The notes: generated by a model from the sequence alone, not told the origin. A stretch of DNA of 64,000 bases from RGIG3178 sp963674495 (GCA_963674495.2 CAXXLG010000002.1:62001-126000), one strand, 5' to 3'. Counted from the first letter of the stretch, positions 16,848-26,445 are shown. Translations and numbers: made by a program.

Positions 16848-17354
16848 TTATACAGGCGCGTGCTCCTGTATTATCATTGCATTTTGAATCTTCTCGGCAA
16901 ACGCCAATACGCCGTGCTCAATCCGGTCCGTCAGTGCATCCGGGTTGTCAAAATCTGGATTGTCCACCAGCGTTGCCTCTACGATGGAATCCACGCCTTT
17001 CCCTTCCGGCGACAATACGTAGATGCTTGGGAGGTTGTTTTGAAGGATCTGCCGGTATTGCTTTTGCATCCGTTTGTTGTTGGCGGCAAGCCAAACCTCA
17101 AATCGCATTTTTTCATGGACAAAGACGATGGCAATTTTCAGCTTTTTGTCTCTAAGCGCTTGCGGCGTACAGGAAAAATACGTCATATCCATATATCCAT
17201 AGTATATCCCCGATACAACATAGCGGGGATATCGGTTCATGAGGTGCGTTCGAAGCCCCATGATAAAATCCATCAGGCCTCGATACGCCTTTTGAACATC
17301 GCCTTTTTGCATCTGCTTCTGATACTCGTTCATATACACCTGTAAGGATCTCAT
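16848..17354 (-). CDS. Conserved hypothetical protein (DUF7000-like)
   Basis: The start is ATG 17354 with AAAGGAGGA upstream. The 168-residue soluble protein begins with a short helical region (MNEYQKQMQKGDVQKAYRGL). A conserved core follows, with SGIYYGYMDMTYFSCTP and LKIAIVFVHEKMRFEVWLAA. I recall this pattern from a Firmicutes DUF of unknown function (DUF7000); that identification is from memory. It is co-directional with the AraC-type regulator upstream, 30 bases apart, and may be co-transcribed with it. Confidence 0.72.
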   Translation of the reverse strand: MRSLQVYMNEYQKQMQKGDVQKAYRGLMDFIMGLRTHLMNRYPRYVVSGIYYGYMDMTYFSCTPQALRDKKLKIAIVFVHEKMRFEVWLAANNKRMQKQYRQILQNNLPSIYVLSPEGKGVDSIVEATLVDNPDFDNPDALTDRIEHGVLAFAEKIQNAMIIQEHAPV

Positions 17355-17384
17355 CTCAATCCTCCTTTTGGGATTCGTTTCACA

Positions 17385-18323
17385 TCAGAGCGGTTTGACG
17401 GGCAAGTAGATATCCACCTGATGTTTCCCTTGCGGATGGGTCTTCGGATCGTTGTTATACACTTCGAAGCTCACGCCGTCATCAGGCTGAAATCCGCTGT
17501 TTGTAAGCCATTCCCCGTATAGGTAATTCCACGCATCGCCATATTCTTCGGCATCAATCTCAAAATGCCCGATGGCATACTTCCCGCTCGGTATCAGCAT
17601 TTTTGAAATCTCGCCGCTTACCCTAGTATCCTCCGGGACGGTCAGGCATACGCTGGTCCTTTGCTTTTCCTCCGGCGTAATTTCAGGGTTGTCGTGATAA
17701 ACCGTCAGCAGTTTCGTTTCCCCGGGCTTCAACAAATCCCGGGCTGCCGCCCATCCCACGAGCTTGTGTATGAGCTCTTGAAACACGGGAGATATTCCCT
17801 GGTAAGCTCCCGTATGCCGCATATAGATCACGTGCATATCCTCTATCATCTTCACTTCCACATTTCCCATGACCTTCATCGCATCATCCCCTTCTACAGC
17901 ATTCGTTGTATCTGTAGGATAACCGGCTGATCCGTCAAATGCTTTGCGAATATTGCCATCCGCTTTGCAATCGTTGCTGTATTGCAAACGATACTCGCTC
18001 GCGCTTACACCATAATATTGCTTAAACGACCGCGCAAACGTCGCCGAATCGGAGAATCCGAACAAATGGGCAATGTCGGTAATATTCAACTTTGGGCTGT
18101 GCCGTAAAAAACTGGCCGCTCTTTCAATCCGTATGCGGTTGATATATTGAAACAGCGTTTCATGAACCATGCCCGTGAAAATCCTATGAAAATGATATTT
18201 GGAAAACCCCGCGACGTCGGCCAGTTCTTCAAGCGTCAAACGCCTGTCAAGATTGGCCTCAATATAATCCTGGACGGAGCTAATGCGGGCTATGTATTCC
18301 TTATGGTATTTGGAATCCTCCAT
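17385..18323 (-). CDS. AraC-family regulator with GyrI-like effector domain
   Basis: The start is ATG 18323, with AAGGA eight bases upstream; the open frame extends further without a site. The N-terminal 110 residues contain two helix-turn-helix motifs (LTLEELADVAGFSKYHFHRIF and ITDIAHLFGFSDSATFARSFK, each seen as a standard AraC module). From about residue 150 a GyrI-like/AraC_E_bind domain follows, with VIYMRHTGAYQGISPVF and ending HPQGKHQVDIYLPVKPL. Such proteins (Rob/SoxS/BmrR-like) sense small hydrophobic or cationic compounds through the C-terminal domain and activate efflux or stress genes. Its target is unknown; the small gene at 16848 is the nearest candidate. Confidence 0.88.
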   Translation of the reverse strand: MEDSKYHKEYIARISSVQDYIEANLDRRLTLEELADVAGFSKYHFHRIFTGMVHETLFQYINRIRIERAASFLRHSPKLNITDIAHLFGFSDSATFARSFKQYYGVSASEYRLQYSNDCKADGNIRKAFDGSAGYPTDTTNAVEGDDAMKVMGNVEVKMIEDMHVIYMRHTGAYQGISPVFQELIHKLVGWAAARDLLKPGETKLLTVYHDNPEITPEEKQRTSVCLTVPEDTRVSGEISKMLIPSGKYAIGHFEIDAEEYGDAWNYLYGEWLTNSGFQPDDGVSFEVYNNDPKTHPQGKHQVDIYLPVKPL

Positions 18324-18647
18324 ACAAACCATCCTTCTGCCTGTTATAGAATCGACCGCGCGCCCTGCCAAACAGTATACCATATACCTGCTTGCCACTC
18401 CTGCCTCTCTTAGGCTACACAACCGCATTGGATCGTGCGATTACATCCATCAATAGAGTGATGGGAACCAAAGCCGAGCGCCGGCAGTGTCGGATACAGC
18501 GAATCAAAGGTTCACAAAGGCATATGGCAAATCCGAACGGCAGTGATGGCCGAGCCCTTGCCCTTCATAGAGGTTTGAATAGATCCAACCTACTTCTTTG
18601 TAATACAAAAAGGCCAGCACATGCCGTATCGGCTCTGTCCCCGTTTC

Positions 18648-19247
18648 CTATGACGCGGTCTTCTTATAGTCCATGTCAATCTCCGCCGCCGCGAGCATCT
18701 CATCCACATCGCCGCCACCTTGCAGCCAGGCCGTCCGCATGTCTTTGGGAATGATGACCGGCATACGGTCGTGGATAAACCGTATGTCCCCGGATGCGGC
18801 GCGGGTCAGAATCACAAAAACTGGCACAAGTTCCGTTTTTTCATGGCGGTAGATCCCCGCCATCGTAATCATGCCCTGCCCCTTTGGGCGGATTTTGTAC
18901 TTGGTCTTGTCCTTGCCCTTCTTCTCCCATTCAAAATAATACGCCGCGGGTATCAGGCACCGCTGCCGCATTATGCTTTTCTGAAACATGGGTTTTATAG
19001 CCGCCGTTTCGCTGCGCGCGTTGATGATCACGCCCTTCCCGTCATAGCGCGAAAACCCCCATTTGAACAGCTGCGGCTGCGGCGTCTGGTCCTGATCCAG
19101 TACGATAACCGGCGCGATATCCGTAGGAAACACCTCGCCCAGCTTCATCTGCCTCTGGATGGCATCGTCGCGCCGTTTGATGCGCGCGATGAGATCGCCA
19201 AGATCCATCATGCCCTCTCTCGGTTCCACAAAATACCTGCCACACAT
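18648..19247 (-). CDS. SRAP-domain abasic-site protein (YedK/HMCES family)
   Basis: The 199-residue protein starts MCGRYFVEP, so that Cys2 becomes the N-terminal nucleophile after Met removal. It keeps the other signatures INARSETA, CLIPAAYYFEWEK and FIHDRMPVII. In this family Cys2 forms a stable thiazolidine crosslink to abasic sites in single-stranded DNA, shielding them during replication. Length and motif order are normal. The gene stands between the AraC regulator and the CorC-like gene on the same strand. Confidence 0.92.
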   Translation of the reverse strand: MCGRYFVEPREGMMDLGDLIARIKRRDDAIQRQMKLGEVFPTDIAPVIVLDQDQTPQPQLFKWGFSRYDGKGVIINARSETAAIKPMFQKSIMRQRCLIPAAYYFEWEKKGKDKTKYKIRPKGQGMITMAGIYRHEKTELVPVFVILTRAASGDIRFIHDRMPVIIPKDMRTAWLQGGGDVDEMLAAAEIDMDYKKTAS

Positions 19248-19286
19248 AGGTTTTCTTCCCCTTTATTGCATTGTCTGACAATGCCG

Positions 19287-20624
19287 TCAGCTTTGCCGTA
19301 CATCGGCGGGCGGTTTCGTTTTCCGGTATACGATGGCCTCTTTCAATTGGTGAGTACGAATGTCGGTGACCTTGATCGAAAGGCCGAAGCTCTCCAGTTC
19401 CGGCGTACTGCCATCCCTCGGTACATAACCCAACAGCCCAAAGACCATCCCGCCAAACGTGTCGTACTCGTCCTCTGGCAACAGAACCCCCACCCGCTTC
19501 GATACCATATACAGCGGCGCGTGGCCCTGTACCTTGAATGACTTGGCGTCAATTTTCTCAATCAGTGGCGGATCGACGGGGATGGAGTTGTCGTCCTCCA
19601 ATTCGCCCACAATCTCTTCCAAAAGATCGTTCATGGTGATGATGCCCTGCATGCCACCGTATTCATCTAGAACCACCGCAAAATGATCGCGGCTTTTTTG
19701 CATGTTGCGGAACAGCACGTCCGCCCGTACCGTTTCCGGGACGAAATATGCAGACCGCACCGCTTTTTCCATCACGTTGTCTCGCGAACGATCATCCAGG
19801 CGAAAATAGTTCTTGGTATTGAGTATGCCCAATACGTTGTCGCTGCTTTGATCGCACACGGGATACAACGAATGTCGGCTGGTGGTGCTGATGATATCCG
19901 CCCACTGCTCGTCGCTTTGGTCCAGCCACAAAAGCGCTACGTCCTTACGGTGGGTCATCACTTCTGCGGCGATCTTATCGTTGAACTCGAACACATTTTG
20001 GATCATTTCCTTTTCCGATGCATCGATGACGCCCTTTTCGCTGCCCTCGTCCACCAACATGCGAATCTCCTCCTCGGTCACCGCGCTGTCCTCCGCGTGC
20101 GGATCGATGCCCAACAACCGTAAAATACCGTTTGTGGAGGCGGACAGGAGCCATACAACGGGCGCAAACAGCTTGGAAATGAAATAGACAAGCCCCGACA
20201 TGGCGAGCGCGATGCTCTCCGCCTTACGCATGCCGATGCGTTTGGGCACCAGTTCACCCAGCACCAACGTGAAAAATGACAGGATCAGTGTGATCAGAAT
20301 GACGGACAGGGTATGCAGCGTCGCGGCGGGCATGGGCATGACCGTTATCAGCCAACCAGCAAATCCGTCCGCGAAATGACTAGCCGCAAAGGCGCTGGCT
20401 AAGAACCCGGCCAACGTGATGCCCACCTGTATCGTAGCCAGAAATCGTGCAGGATGCCCGGTCAGTTTGGTCAGCCGGACGGCACGCTTGTCCCCCGCTG
20501 CGGTAAGCTTTGCCAGCCTGTTGTCGTTCATGGAGATAATCGCGATTTCCGCGCAGGCAAACAGCGCGTTCAACGCGATTAAAAAAAGCTGTAATAGCAT
20601 ATACCAACCGATCGATCCGTTCAA
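19287..20624 (-). CDS. CNNM/CBS-domain membrane protein (HlyC/CorC family)
   Basis: The 445-residue protein has an N-terminal DUF21/CNNM membrane domain with about four segments (FLIALNALFACAEIAIISM, ATIQVGITLAGFLASAFAA). Two CBS domains follow around residues 205-330, with THRKDVALL and VVLDEYGGMQGIITMNDLLE. The C-terminal CorC_HlyC domain of about 85 residues contains HAPLYMVSKRVGVLLP. A TTG at 20624 is the best start, with GGGTGAT upstream. Family members take part in Mg2+/Co2+ efflux or sodium-coupled magnesium export; the old name haemolysin is misleading. It lies 39 bases from the SRAP gene. Confidence 0.9.
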   Translation of the reverse strand: MNGSIGWYMLLQLFLIALNALFACAEIAIISMNDNRLAKLTAAGDKRAVRLTKLTGHPARFLATIQVGITLAGFLASAFAASHFADGFAGWLITVMPMPAATLHTLSVILITLILSFFTLVLGELVPKRIGMRKAESIALAMSGLVYFISKLFAPVVWLLSASTNGILRLLGIDPHAEDSAVTEEEIRMLVDEGSEKGVIDASEKEMIQNVFEFNDKIAAEVMTHRKDVALLWLDQSDEQWADIISTTSRHSLYPVCDQSSDNVLGILNTKNYFRLDDRSRDNVMEKAVRSAYFVPETVRADVLFRNMQKSRDHFAVVLDEYGGMQGIITMNDLLEEIVGELEDDNSIPVDPPLIEKIDAKSFKVQGHAPLYMVSKRVGVLLPEDEYDTFGGMVFGLLGYVPRDGSTPELESFGLSIKVTDIRTHQLKEAIVYRKTKPPADVRQS

Positions 20625-20639
20625 CGGCCATCACCCTTT

Positions 20640-21343
20640 CAATGTATTTTTTCGGTGTATTCTTGCACGAAACCGCTGCAGTTCCATTCTGAATATTTCA
20701 ATCCAATACCATTGTATGTGAGAACATTACGCATTTCAAGCGCATCCGCGTTTCGCTTGAATTTACGAAGATTATACACGCTTTTTATGCGATCGTTGTC
20801 AACGTGTACTATGCTGAATGTGGGAAAGGTCATGGCCACATCAAAAGCCCAAACCGCGCATGATTCGAAGGCCGCGCACGAACCGTCAACAACAATTGGT
20901 CTGCTCGCAAGCGCCCATTACCGATAGCCATCCACCGCTTCCACAAAAATTGTTTTCTCCCCCTGTTCGCATACTTGCTTCCGCAATGGACACCTTCGGG
21001 TGTCTTTTGCGCTGTGCCTCCCTTTGAAATCATGCCGCTGTCCGAAGCATCCTATCCTTGCTCCTGCGTGCATGTATATTCGCCGCGCGGGGTCAAAGCA
21101 CACCAATATTTTACACAAACCGTACGATGCCATGATACGCACGAAGTATCATGAATACGAGGGAATTGCCCCTTGATATTCGGCCAACGCGTTGCGCGGT
21201 GCCCTGCGGTGGCGGCGGTTCTGCATCAGTCAACACATGGGCAGGCGTATGCGTTGACATATAACAACCTTTTCTCATCCTCAAAACAATGGCCGCCACC
21301 GCTTACATTCGTTATCATCCCTCCTGATATGATGAAAATGCTT
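20640..21343. other. Intergenic stretch of about 700 bases, no supported gene
   Basis: Several short frames of up to 90 codons exist on both strands, but none has a convincing ribosome site. The small hairpin GGACACCTTCGGGTGTC near 20989 could be a weak terminator. It lacks a clear T run. Confidence 0.45.
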
Positions 21344-21376
21344 ACGCAAAAAGCGCCAAACGGGCGCTTTTTGCGT
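21344..21376 (+). terminator. Rho-independent terminator, bidirectional
   Basis: ACGCAAAAAGCGCC and GGCGCTTTTTGCGT form a perfect 14-bp stem with a five-base loop. The A and T runs lie inside the stem arms on both strands. No gene ends immediately upstream, so it may isolate the next transcription unit. Confidence 0.8.
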
Positions 21377-21455
21377 CCAGCCCAAACTACATACCGGTAT
21401 ATACCAATTCTTTTCCCGATTTCACATCAATGTGCTGATTCGAACGAAATACTTG

Positions 21456-21483
21456 TTGTTTTAACCCAATCATGTCGTATAAT
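21456..21483 (+). promoter_or_regulatory. Promoter of the nucleotidyltransferase gene
   Basis: TTGTTT and TATAAT are separated by 16 bases, ending 49 bases before the ATG at 21533. Confidence 0.6.
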
Positions 21484-21532
21484 AGAAGTGAAGTGAGTTA
21501 AATCCCTTACTCTTTTACTGGAGGCAGTAGCG

Positions 21533-21934
21533 ATGGCGCTTTCAATTCTGTTGGATGCAGTGAAGGAATGGGCTATGGGAGAAGATGCGATACAGTCAAT
21601 CCTTTTGATCGGCTCCCATGCACGCAATCAGGCCCGGGCGGATTCGGATGTCGATCTGATCGTCATCGCATCCGACCCAAAAAGATACATCATCGGCACT
21701 TTCTTTTACGGTTTCGGAAAGGTCACCCGGTGCCAAAAGGAGGATTGGGGCACCGTCACCCCTGTCAGGGTTTTCTACGAAAACGGGTTGGAGGTCGAGT
21801 TTGCAATCACCTCGCCGGATTGGCTGAAACTTCCGTTTGAAAAGGGGACGCATGAAACGCTGTCCGGCGGATACCGGATCCTACTGGATAAGGAAAACAA
21901 TTTAGCGGATCTGATCCAGGACGCATTGTCATAG
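21533..21934 (+). CDS. Nucleotidyltransferase-domain protein
   Basis: The ATG at 21533 follows GGAGG at normal spacing. The 133-residue protein has the minimal nucleotidyltransferase motif ILLIGSHARNQARADSDVDLIVI, with the GSxAR loop and the DSDVD metal-binding aspartates, and a third acidic residue in LEVEFAITSP. Stand-alone proteins of this size occur in toxin-antitoxin (MNT/HEPN) pairs, but no HEPN partner gene is adjacent. Other relatives modify drugs. It is monocistronic with its own promoter; its substrate cannot be told. Confidence 0.82.
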   Translation: MALSILLDAVKEWAMGEDAIQSILLIGSHARNQARADSDVDLIVIASDPKRYIIGTFFYGFGKVTRCQKEDWGTVTPVRVFYENGLEVEFAITSPDWLKLPFEKGTHETLSGGYRILLDKENNLADLIQDALS

Positions 21935-22050
21935 ATCCACCGGGCACATAGCGTTGGATATGAAGCTATTAGGGCACGCGCCGCTGTCGACGCGCCGGTT
22001 TATCATACTAAAACGGCATCCGCGGATACCCTTCCTCCTTTTTGCTGCAA

Positions 22051-22962
22051 CTAAAATGCGGCTTCCATCTCCTTGATGCGTGTATATAGTTCGCGGTTGA
22101 CGGGCGTTGGCACACCGTATTTCTCTCCAAGTTCCACCACCGCACCCGCGAACATCTCCACCTCGGTTTTGCGCTTTGCCTCGATGTCCTGCCGAAGTGA
22201 AGGTTTGCCGGTGGGATCCAATTTTCCCAATATATTCAGCCAATAGGGCAAGTCCGCTTCGGTCACATTGATATCCGCCACTTTGGCCAACGCTATCACC
22301 TCGCGCATCGCACCAAGCATGGCCTCACGCGCCGCGCCTTCGCGCTGGATATCCAAAAAGGTGCCACCGTAAACCCCGATGGTCTGGTTCACGCCGACGT
22401 TGACCATCCACTTGCCCCACATGCGTTTGGACATGTCATCCACAACCTCATAGGGCAGGTTTGTCCTTTTGAAAAACCGCGCGACCGTGTGTACCTTCTC
22501 CGATATGGGACCGCGCTCGCAGTTCCCGATGGACAATAGGCCCATATTGGTGTAACGCAGTTTATTCTTAACCTTCAACGCGTCCATCCCCTGTGCCACA
22601 GCGCAGATCACGTTATCCCAGCCGTAAACCTTCGCGATATCCCGCTCGCTGGTGATGCCGTTGAGCATGGACAAAAGAATGGTGTGTGGCCCGACTCGGT
22701 GTTTAACATCACAAATGGCCTGCTTCATATCGTTGTATTTGACCGCGAACATGATCAGATCATCGGTTTCGCCCGTCTCATTCGTGGACGCGTATGCAAA
22801 ATCGCACCGTTCGCCGTTTGAGAACACGCCATCACGCCGATAGCGCTCAATCCTCTGTTCGCTCGCGATGAATTTAACATCCGCCCCGTTGTCCATCAAC
22901 CGTTTCCCAAACATGACGCCCAGCGCCCCCAACCCGATGATGGATACCTTTTGTATCTCCAT
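22051..22962 (-). CDS. Ketopantoate reductase-family (ApbA/PanE) dehydrogenase
   Basis: The start is ATG 22962, with AAAGGGG upstream, eight codons inside the longest frame. The 303-residue cytosolic enzyme has an N-terminal NADP-binding Rossmann motif (VSIIGLGALGVMFG). The middle holds KYNDMKQAI and LLSMLNGITSE, and the C-terminal domain has the catalytic-lysine region MWGKWMVNVGVNQTIG and the substrate loop KTEVEMFAGAVVELG. PanE makes pantoate for coenzyme A. Many paralogues act on other 2-oxoacids, and no pan genes are near, so the exact substrate is open. Confidence 0.85.
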   Translation of the reverse strand: MEIQKVSIIGLGALGVMFGKRLMDNGADVKFIASEQRIERYRRDGVFSNGERCDFAYASTNETGETDDLIMFAVKYNDMKQAICDVKHRVGPHTILLSMLNGITSERDIAKVYGWDNVICAVAQGMDALKVKNKLRYTNMGLLSIGNCERGPISEKVHTVARFFKRTNLPYEVVDDMSKRMWGKWMVNVGVNQTIGVYGGTFLDIQREGAAREAMLGAMREVIALAKVADINVTEADLPYWLNILGKLDPTGKPSLRQDIEAKRKTEVEMFAGAVVELGEKYGVPTPVNRELYTRIKEMEAAF

Positions 22963-23190
22963 AACCAATCCCCTTTCCCCGAACATAAATCGATTGTACC
23001 ACCAATTTCATCACCGCTCAACGCCGGTGCTCACCATGCATTGTAAAACGCTGACAAAAGCTGCGCCCCTGCTCACATGCGTACCCGTCCGTTCGATGGT
23101 TATTCACATCATTCGCGTTATTTATACAATATTCGCGCGCCCCACGGGCTCTTTGAACCGCCAAATCAGCCATATTCGGTTGCGTTGCGT

Positions 23191-23246
23191 TTGAAAAACA
23201 GTCATTTGTATGGTATGATACTAATACTTAAGAATGTAAATTACAT
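23191..23246 (+). promoter_or_regulatory. Promoter and palindromic operator before the glycosyltransferases
   Basis: TTGAAA (23191) and TATGAT (23214) are spaced by 17 bases. A perfect 13-base palindrome, ATGTAAATTACAT (23234-23246), lies just downstream over the expected early transcribed region. It is a good candidate operator; its regulator is unknown. Confidence 0.6.
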
Positions 23247-23281
23247 ACTAAATTCCCGGAAAAGAAAGGTGCTGATAATCA

Positions 23282-24612
23282 GTGAACAAACCAGGAATAA
23301 AAAATGTGGGCATCGGTTTCGCCACAGGGCGAAAAAGTTTTCAGCAAGTACTCAAAACATATGCGTACAGTTGGATGGAAAGCGGTCTGACGGAAAAAAA
23401 AACGTCAAAATCAACGTGTTGGTCGCGTATGATTTAAAATATAACAACACGCAGCGCATCGACTATACCAACATCAGCCAACGCGTATCCAATCTTATTG
23501 ATGATGTACATTTTATCAGCAATCCTACCATGCAAAATGAAATCAATGAGCTTATTGCCCAAGGCGTAACCGACAAGGAAGGCGCGCGCCTCTTATTTGG
23601 TAGCGGTTATGCGGGCAAGCGCAACGCTGTTTTATACGCGGCGATCAAGCACGGCATTGATTATCTGATGTTTTTGGACGACGACGAATACCCGCTGGCG
23701 GTGACCAGCACGCGCAACAGCGCCATCTGGGGCGGCCAGCACGTTTTAACAACACATTTGAAACACATTGGGGCTGCGGACATGACCCACGGCCATCACT
23801 GTGGTTATATTTCCCCCATTCCGCACATAGATTTTGACCATCGTTTGACGGAATCGGATTTTCGCACGTTTATAGAAGCGATCAGCAACGATATATTGAA
23901 TTGGGACAACATCAAAAAGGTCATGGATCACGGCGGCGTTACCTATGCCGACACGGCGGTTTTGACAAGCGACGAACCGTACGAAGTCGAAGAGGTCAAC
24001 CGGGCCAAGTTCATTTCCGGTGCCAACCTGTGCATCAACCTCACCGATCCAAATCGTGTCTTCCCGTTTTACAACCCGCCGGGCGCCCGCGGAGAGGATA
24101 CGTTTTTAAGCACGCTTTTGAGCCAACGCAAGGTGTTGCGCGTGCCCTGCTATACCTTCCACGACGGTTTTTCCACGTACCGGCACATTATGGACGGCGT
24201 ACTGCCCACGCGTATGCGCCCCATCAACTCGGACGATGAGGCCGTCATCACCCGTTTTTACCGGGCGTGCATCGGTTGGATACGCTACAAACCGCTTTTG
24301 TTGTACATCACACAACGCTCCCAATACGATAAACGCATTCGCGACATGCGCGATAAGCTGAGTTATACGCTACCCAAGGTATGCGCGTATTTCGGCAAAG
24401 AGGCTTTTATGGACATCGCATACGAATTGGAGCGCTATCATCAGAACGTGCAAAAGCACTATGCACAGTTCCAGCAGGCGCAGGAAACCTGGGTGGATAT
24501 ACGCGATTACTACACAAACAGCAAAGTCGAAATGGCATTTACCCCGGTGCCCCTAACCATGAAAGGAGATACTGTTGATCGATTTACAGGCCTTTCGGAA
24601 GCAGGAATTTAA
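23282..24612 (+). CDS. Glycosyltransferase (GT-A type), frameshifted at an A9 tract
   Basis: The natural N-terminus starts at GTG 23282 and reads VGIGFATGRKSFQQVLKTYA up to LTEKK. At a run of nine A (23394-23402) the reading must move back one base to continue with NVKINVLVAYDLKYNN, which is open to the TAA at 24612. The joined protein is about 444 residues. The main frame has MFLDDDEYP (a DxD-like metal motif), FISGANLCINL and PGARGEDTFLSTLL, typical of family 2-like transferases. The shift could be an assembly error, a phase-variable tract or slippage during transcription. It is coupled to the next glycosyltransferase, which begins inside its 3' end. The acceptor is unknown. Confidence 0.78.
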
Positions 24613-25702
24613 GCGGCGCGAATTGAACCTTATGGGTGCAAAGCGGCAGCAACTTACCCTTACTCGGCCGCATTCCGGCGCGCTACACATCGTATATGTT
24701 TTGACGCATGTTGGCGTATGCGGCGGCACAAAGATCATACTGGAGCATGCCAACCACCTTGTAAAGCACGGACAACAGGTGACGCTCATATCGCATTTTG
24801 ACAAACCTACATGGTTCCCCATGCACGGCGATGTCGCATACCTCAACGTGCCGTTTGAAACCGAACTTGCCATGGGAATTCCGCCTTGCGATGTCATCGT
24901 GGCAACGTATTGGCGGGAGATCTACGAGTGCATCGCGCGCCGCATCGCTCCCGTGGTCTACTTTGAGCAGGGCGATTACCATCTGTTCGACTGGGACAAT
25001 GTCAACGCCCGCGAGCGAGCATACATCCACAAGCAATACCAAGTCGTCCCCTTCGTGTTCACCGTATCCGAGGGAGCGGCGGCTCAGATAAAATCCAACT
25101 TTTACAGGGACGCGGACGTGATCCCAAACGCCATCAACCACAGTGTATTCTATCCCGATAAAGACAAAATTTCCGCTTGCGACATACGCATTGCCATGAT
25201 CGGCAGCGAGCACAACGACTTCAAATGCATAAAAGATATAAAAAAAGCTGTGGATCTGCTCACTTCGTTGGGCCACAAAACCCGTGTGTACTGGGTCACG
25301 CCGGATGAGCCGGATAAGCGGACGGGAGAGGTGTGGGTCAACCCGCCGCAAAATGAGATCGGCGAGGCGTTGCGCCGCGCGGAATATTTTGTCTCCGCAT
25401 CCACCTACGAATCCTTTTCCCTACCCGTGCTCGAAGCGATGGCGTGCGGCTGCGCCGTTTTAACCACCCGCAACAAGGGCGTTTTGTCCTACGCGCAAAA
25501 CGGTAACAATTGCCTGTACATTCAGATGCAAAGCCCACGGGATATCGTGGAGAAACTGCTGATGCTGCACAACGACGATAATCTCCGCAAGCGCATCCAA
25601 ACGGGCGGCCTTGAGACTGCCTCATGCTTCTCGTGGGATCGGATCATCCCGGATCTCCTCGATTACTATCGCCGCATCGCGCGCTTTAGACCCAGTCGAT
25701 GA
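24575..25702 (+). CDS. Glycosyltransferase, GT-B type (family 4/1-like)
   Basis: A TTG start at 24575 is supported by AAAGGAGA six bases upstream. It overlaps the end of the preceding glycosyltransferase by 38 bases, so the two are translationally linked. The 375-residue protein has the N-terminal VYVLTHVGVCGGTKIILEHA, a middle VSEGAAAQIKSNF and VIPNAINHSVFYP, and the donor-binding SASTYESFSLPVLEAMACG of GT-B enzymes. It probably transfers a nucleotide-activated sugar in cell-surface polysaccharide or glycoprotein synthesis. Confidence 0.88.
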   Translation: MIDLQAFRKQEFKRRELNLMGAKRQQLTLTRPHSGALHIVYVLTHVGVCGGTKIILEHANHLVKHGQQVTLISHFDKPTWFPMHGDVAYLNVPFETELAMGIPPCDVIVATYWREIYECIARRIAPVVYFEQGDYHLFDWDNVNARERAYIHKQYQVVPFVFTVSEGAAAQIKSNFYRDADVIPNAINHSVFYPDKDKISACDIRIAMIGSEHNDFKCIKDIKKAVDLLTSLGHKTRVYWVTPDEPDKRTGEVWVNPPQNEIGEALRRAEYFVSASTYESFSLPVLEAMACGCAVLTTRNKGVLSYAQNGNNCLYIQMQSPRDIVEKLLMLHNDDNLRKRIQTGGLETASCFSWDRIIPDLLDYYRRIARFRPSR

Positions 25703-25843
25703 TTCACCATCGTCATGCACCATGGCTGCGGCTCACCTCGGGCCGTTTTTCTTTTCCTTTTTGACTTGCCGTACAAATGCTTCAGCCGGCGGATTGACAT
25801 CCACCCACATGCATATGCGGAATACGCGGTTTGCACAAAAATC

Positions 25844-25924
25844 TATTTAGAGATTTATCTAAATACCTGTTGACTTTAACAGCGCATACGGGCATAATCT
25901 ATTTAGATATTATTCTAAATAGAT
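25844..25924 (+). promoter_or_regulatory. SdpR-type promoter flanked by two palindromic operators
   Basis: TTGACT (25870-25875) and CATAAT (25893-25898) are 17 bases apart. Upstream, TATTTAGA and TCTAAATA enclose six bases (25844-25865). Downstream, ATCTATTTAGA and TCTAAATAGAT also enclose six bases (25897-25924), overlapping the -10. The shared core TATTTAGA-N6-TCTAAATA marks a dimeric repressor site. Confidence 0.8.
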
Positions 25925-25929
25925 CGGTG

Positions 25930-26235
25930 GTGATTGGCATCGGCTTCCCCGAGACATTCAAAGCGCTTTCAGATCCCGTTCGGAGGGACATTTTGATCCT
26001 GCTCAAAAACGGGAGTTTGTCGGCAGGCGATATCGGCCGCCATTTTGACATGACCGGGGCCACCATCTCCTATCACCTGTCACAGTTGAAAAAGGCAGAT
26101 CTGGTCTTTGAAACGAAATACAAGAACTACGTCTTTTATGAATTGAACGCTTCTATCTTCGAAGAGCTCATGCTCTGGCTTTCACAATTTCACGGAGGTC
26201 TAAACCCATGCAACGAAGAATCGACCGTACCCTGA
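25930..26235 (+). CDS. ArsR-family autorepressor (SdpR-like)
   Basis: The winged-helix protein of about 100 residues reads FPETFKALSDPVRRDILILL, then LSAGDIGRHFDMTGATISYHLSQLKKADL. It has no metal-binding cysteine motif, which fits SdpR rather than the metal sensors. The start is uncertain. GTG codons at 25927 and 25930 lie in GGTGGTGAT, which itself resembles the ribosome site, so an unusual start a few codons later is also possible. It sits between two operators it probably binds and overlaps the sdpI remnant by 28 bases, the usual sdpR-sdpI arrangement. Confidence 0.85.
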   Translation: MIGIGFPETFKALSDPVRRDILILLKNGSLSAGDIGRHFDMTGATISYHLSQLKKADLVFETKYKNYVFYELNASIFEELMLWLSQFHGGLNPCNEESTVP

Positions 26236-26445
26236 TCATCAGTTCGCTGGCATGCCTCTTGCCCGTGGCGTTTGCCCTTGTGGTGTTTGATCAGCTGCCG
26301 GCGCGCATCCCCATTCACTGGGGCTCGACGGGCACGCCGGACAACTATGCGTCCAAATCGCTTGCGGTGTTTGGGTTACCCGCCATCCTTTGTCTAATCA
26401 ACCTGATTGTGCATTGGCGTTTCAACCGCGATTCGAAAAAATCAT
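26208..26445 (+). pseudogene. Truncated SdpI-family membrane protein
   Basis: About 78 codons match the N-terminus of SdpI/DUF1648 proteins: membrane segment TLIISSLACLLPVAFALVVF, then LPARIPIHWGSTGTPDNYASK and a second membrane segment. A normal SdpI has about 200 residues and more membrane segments. Here the frame runs, near 26445, into sequence belonging to a different gene and stops at 26558. SdpI in Bacillus gives immunity to the SdpC toxin and binds SdpR at the membrane; this copy should be non-functional. Confidence 0.72.

Noticed and set aside
20639..20839. 66-codon minus-strand frame upstream of the CorC-like gene
   Set aside because: The peptide looks fairly protein-like, but no ribosome site or family was seen.
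21533..21934. MNT/HEPN toxin-antitoxin system
   Set aside because: Only the nucleotidyltransferase is present; no HEPN-type gene is adjacent.
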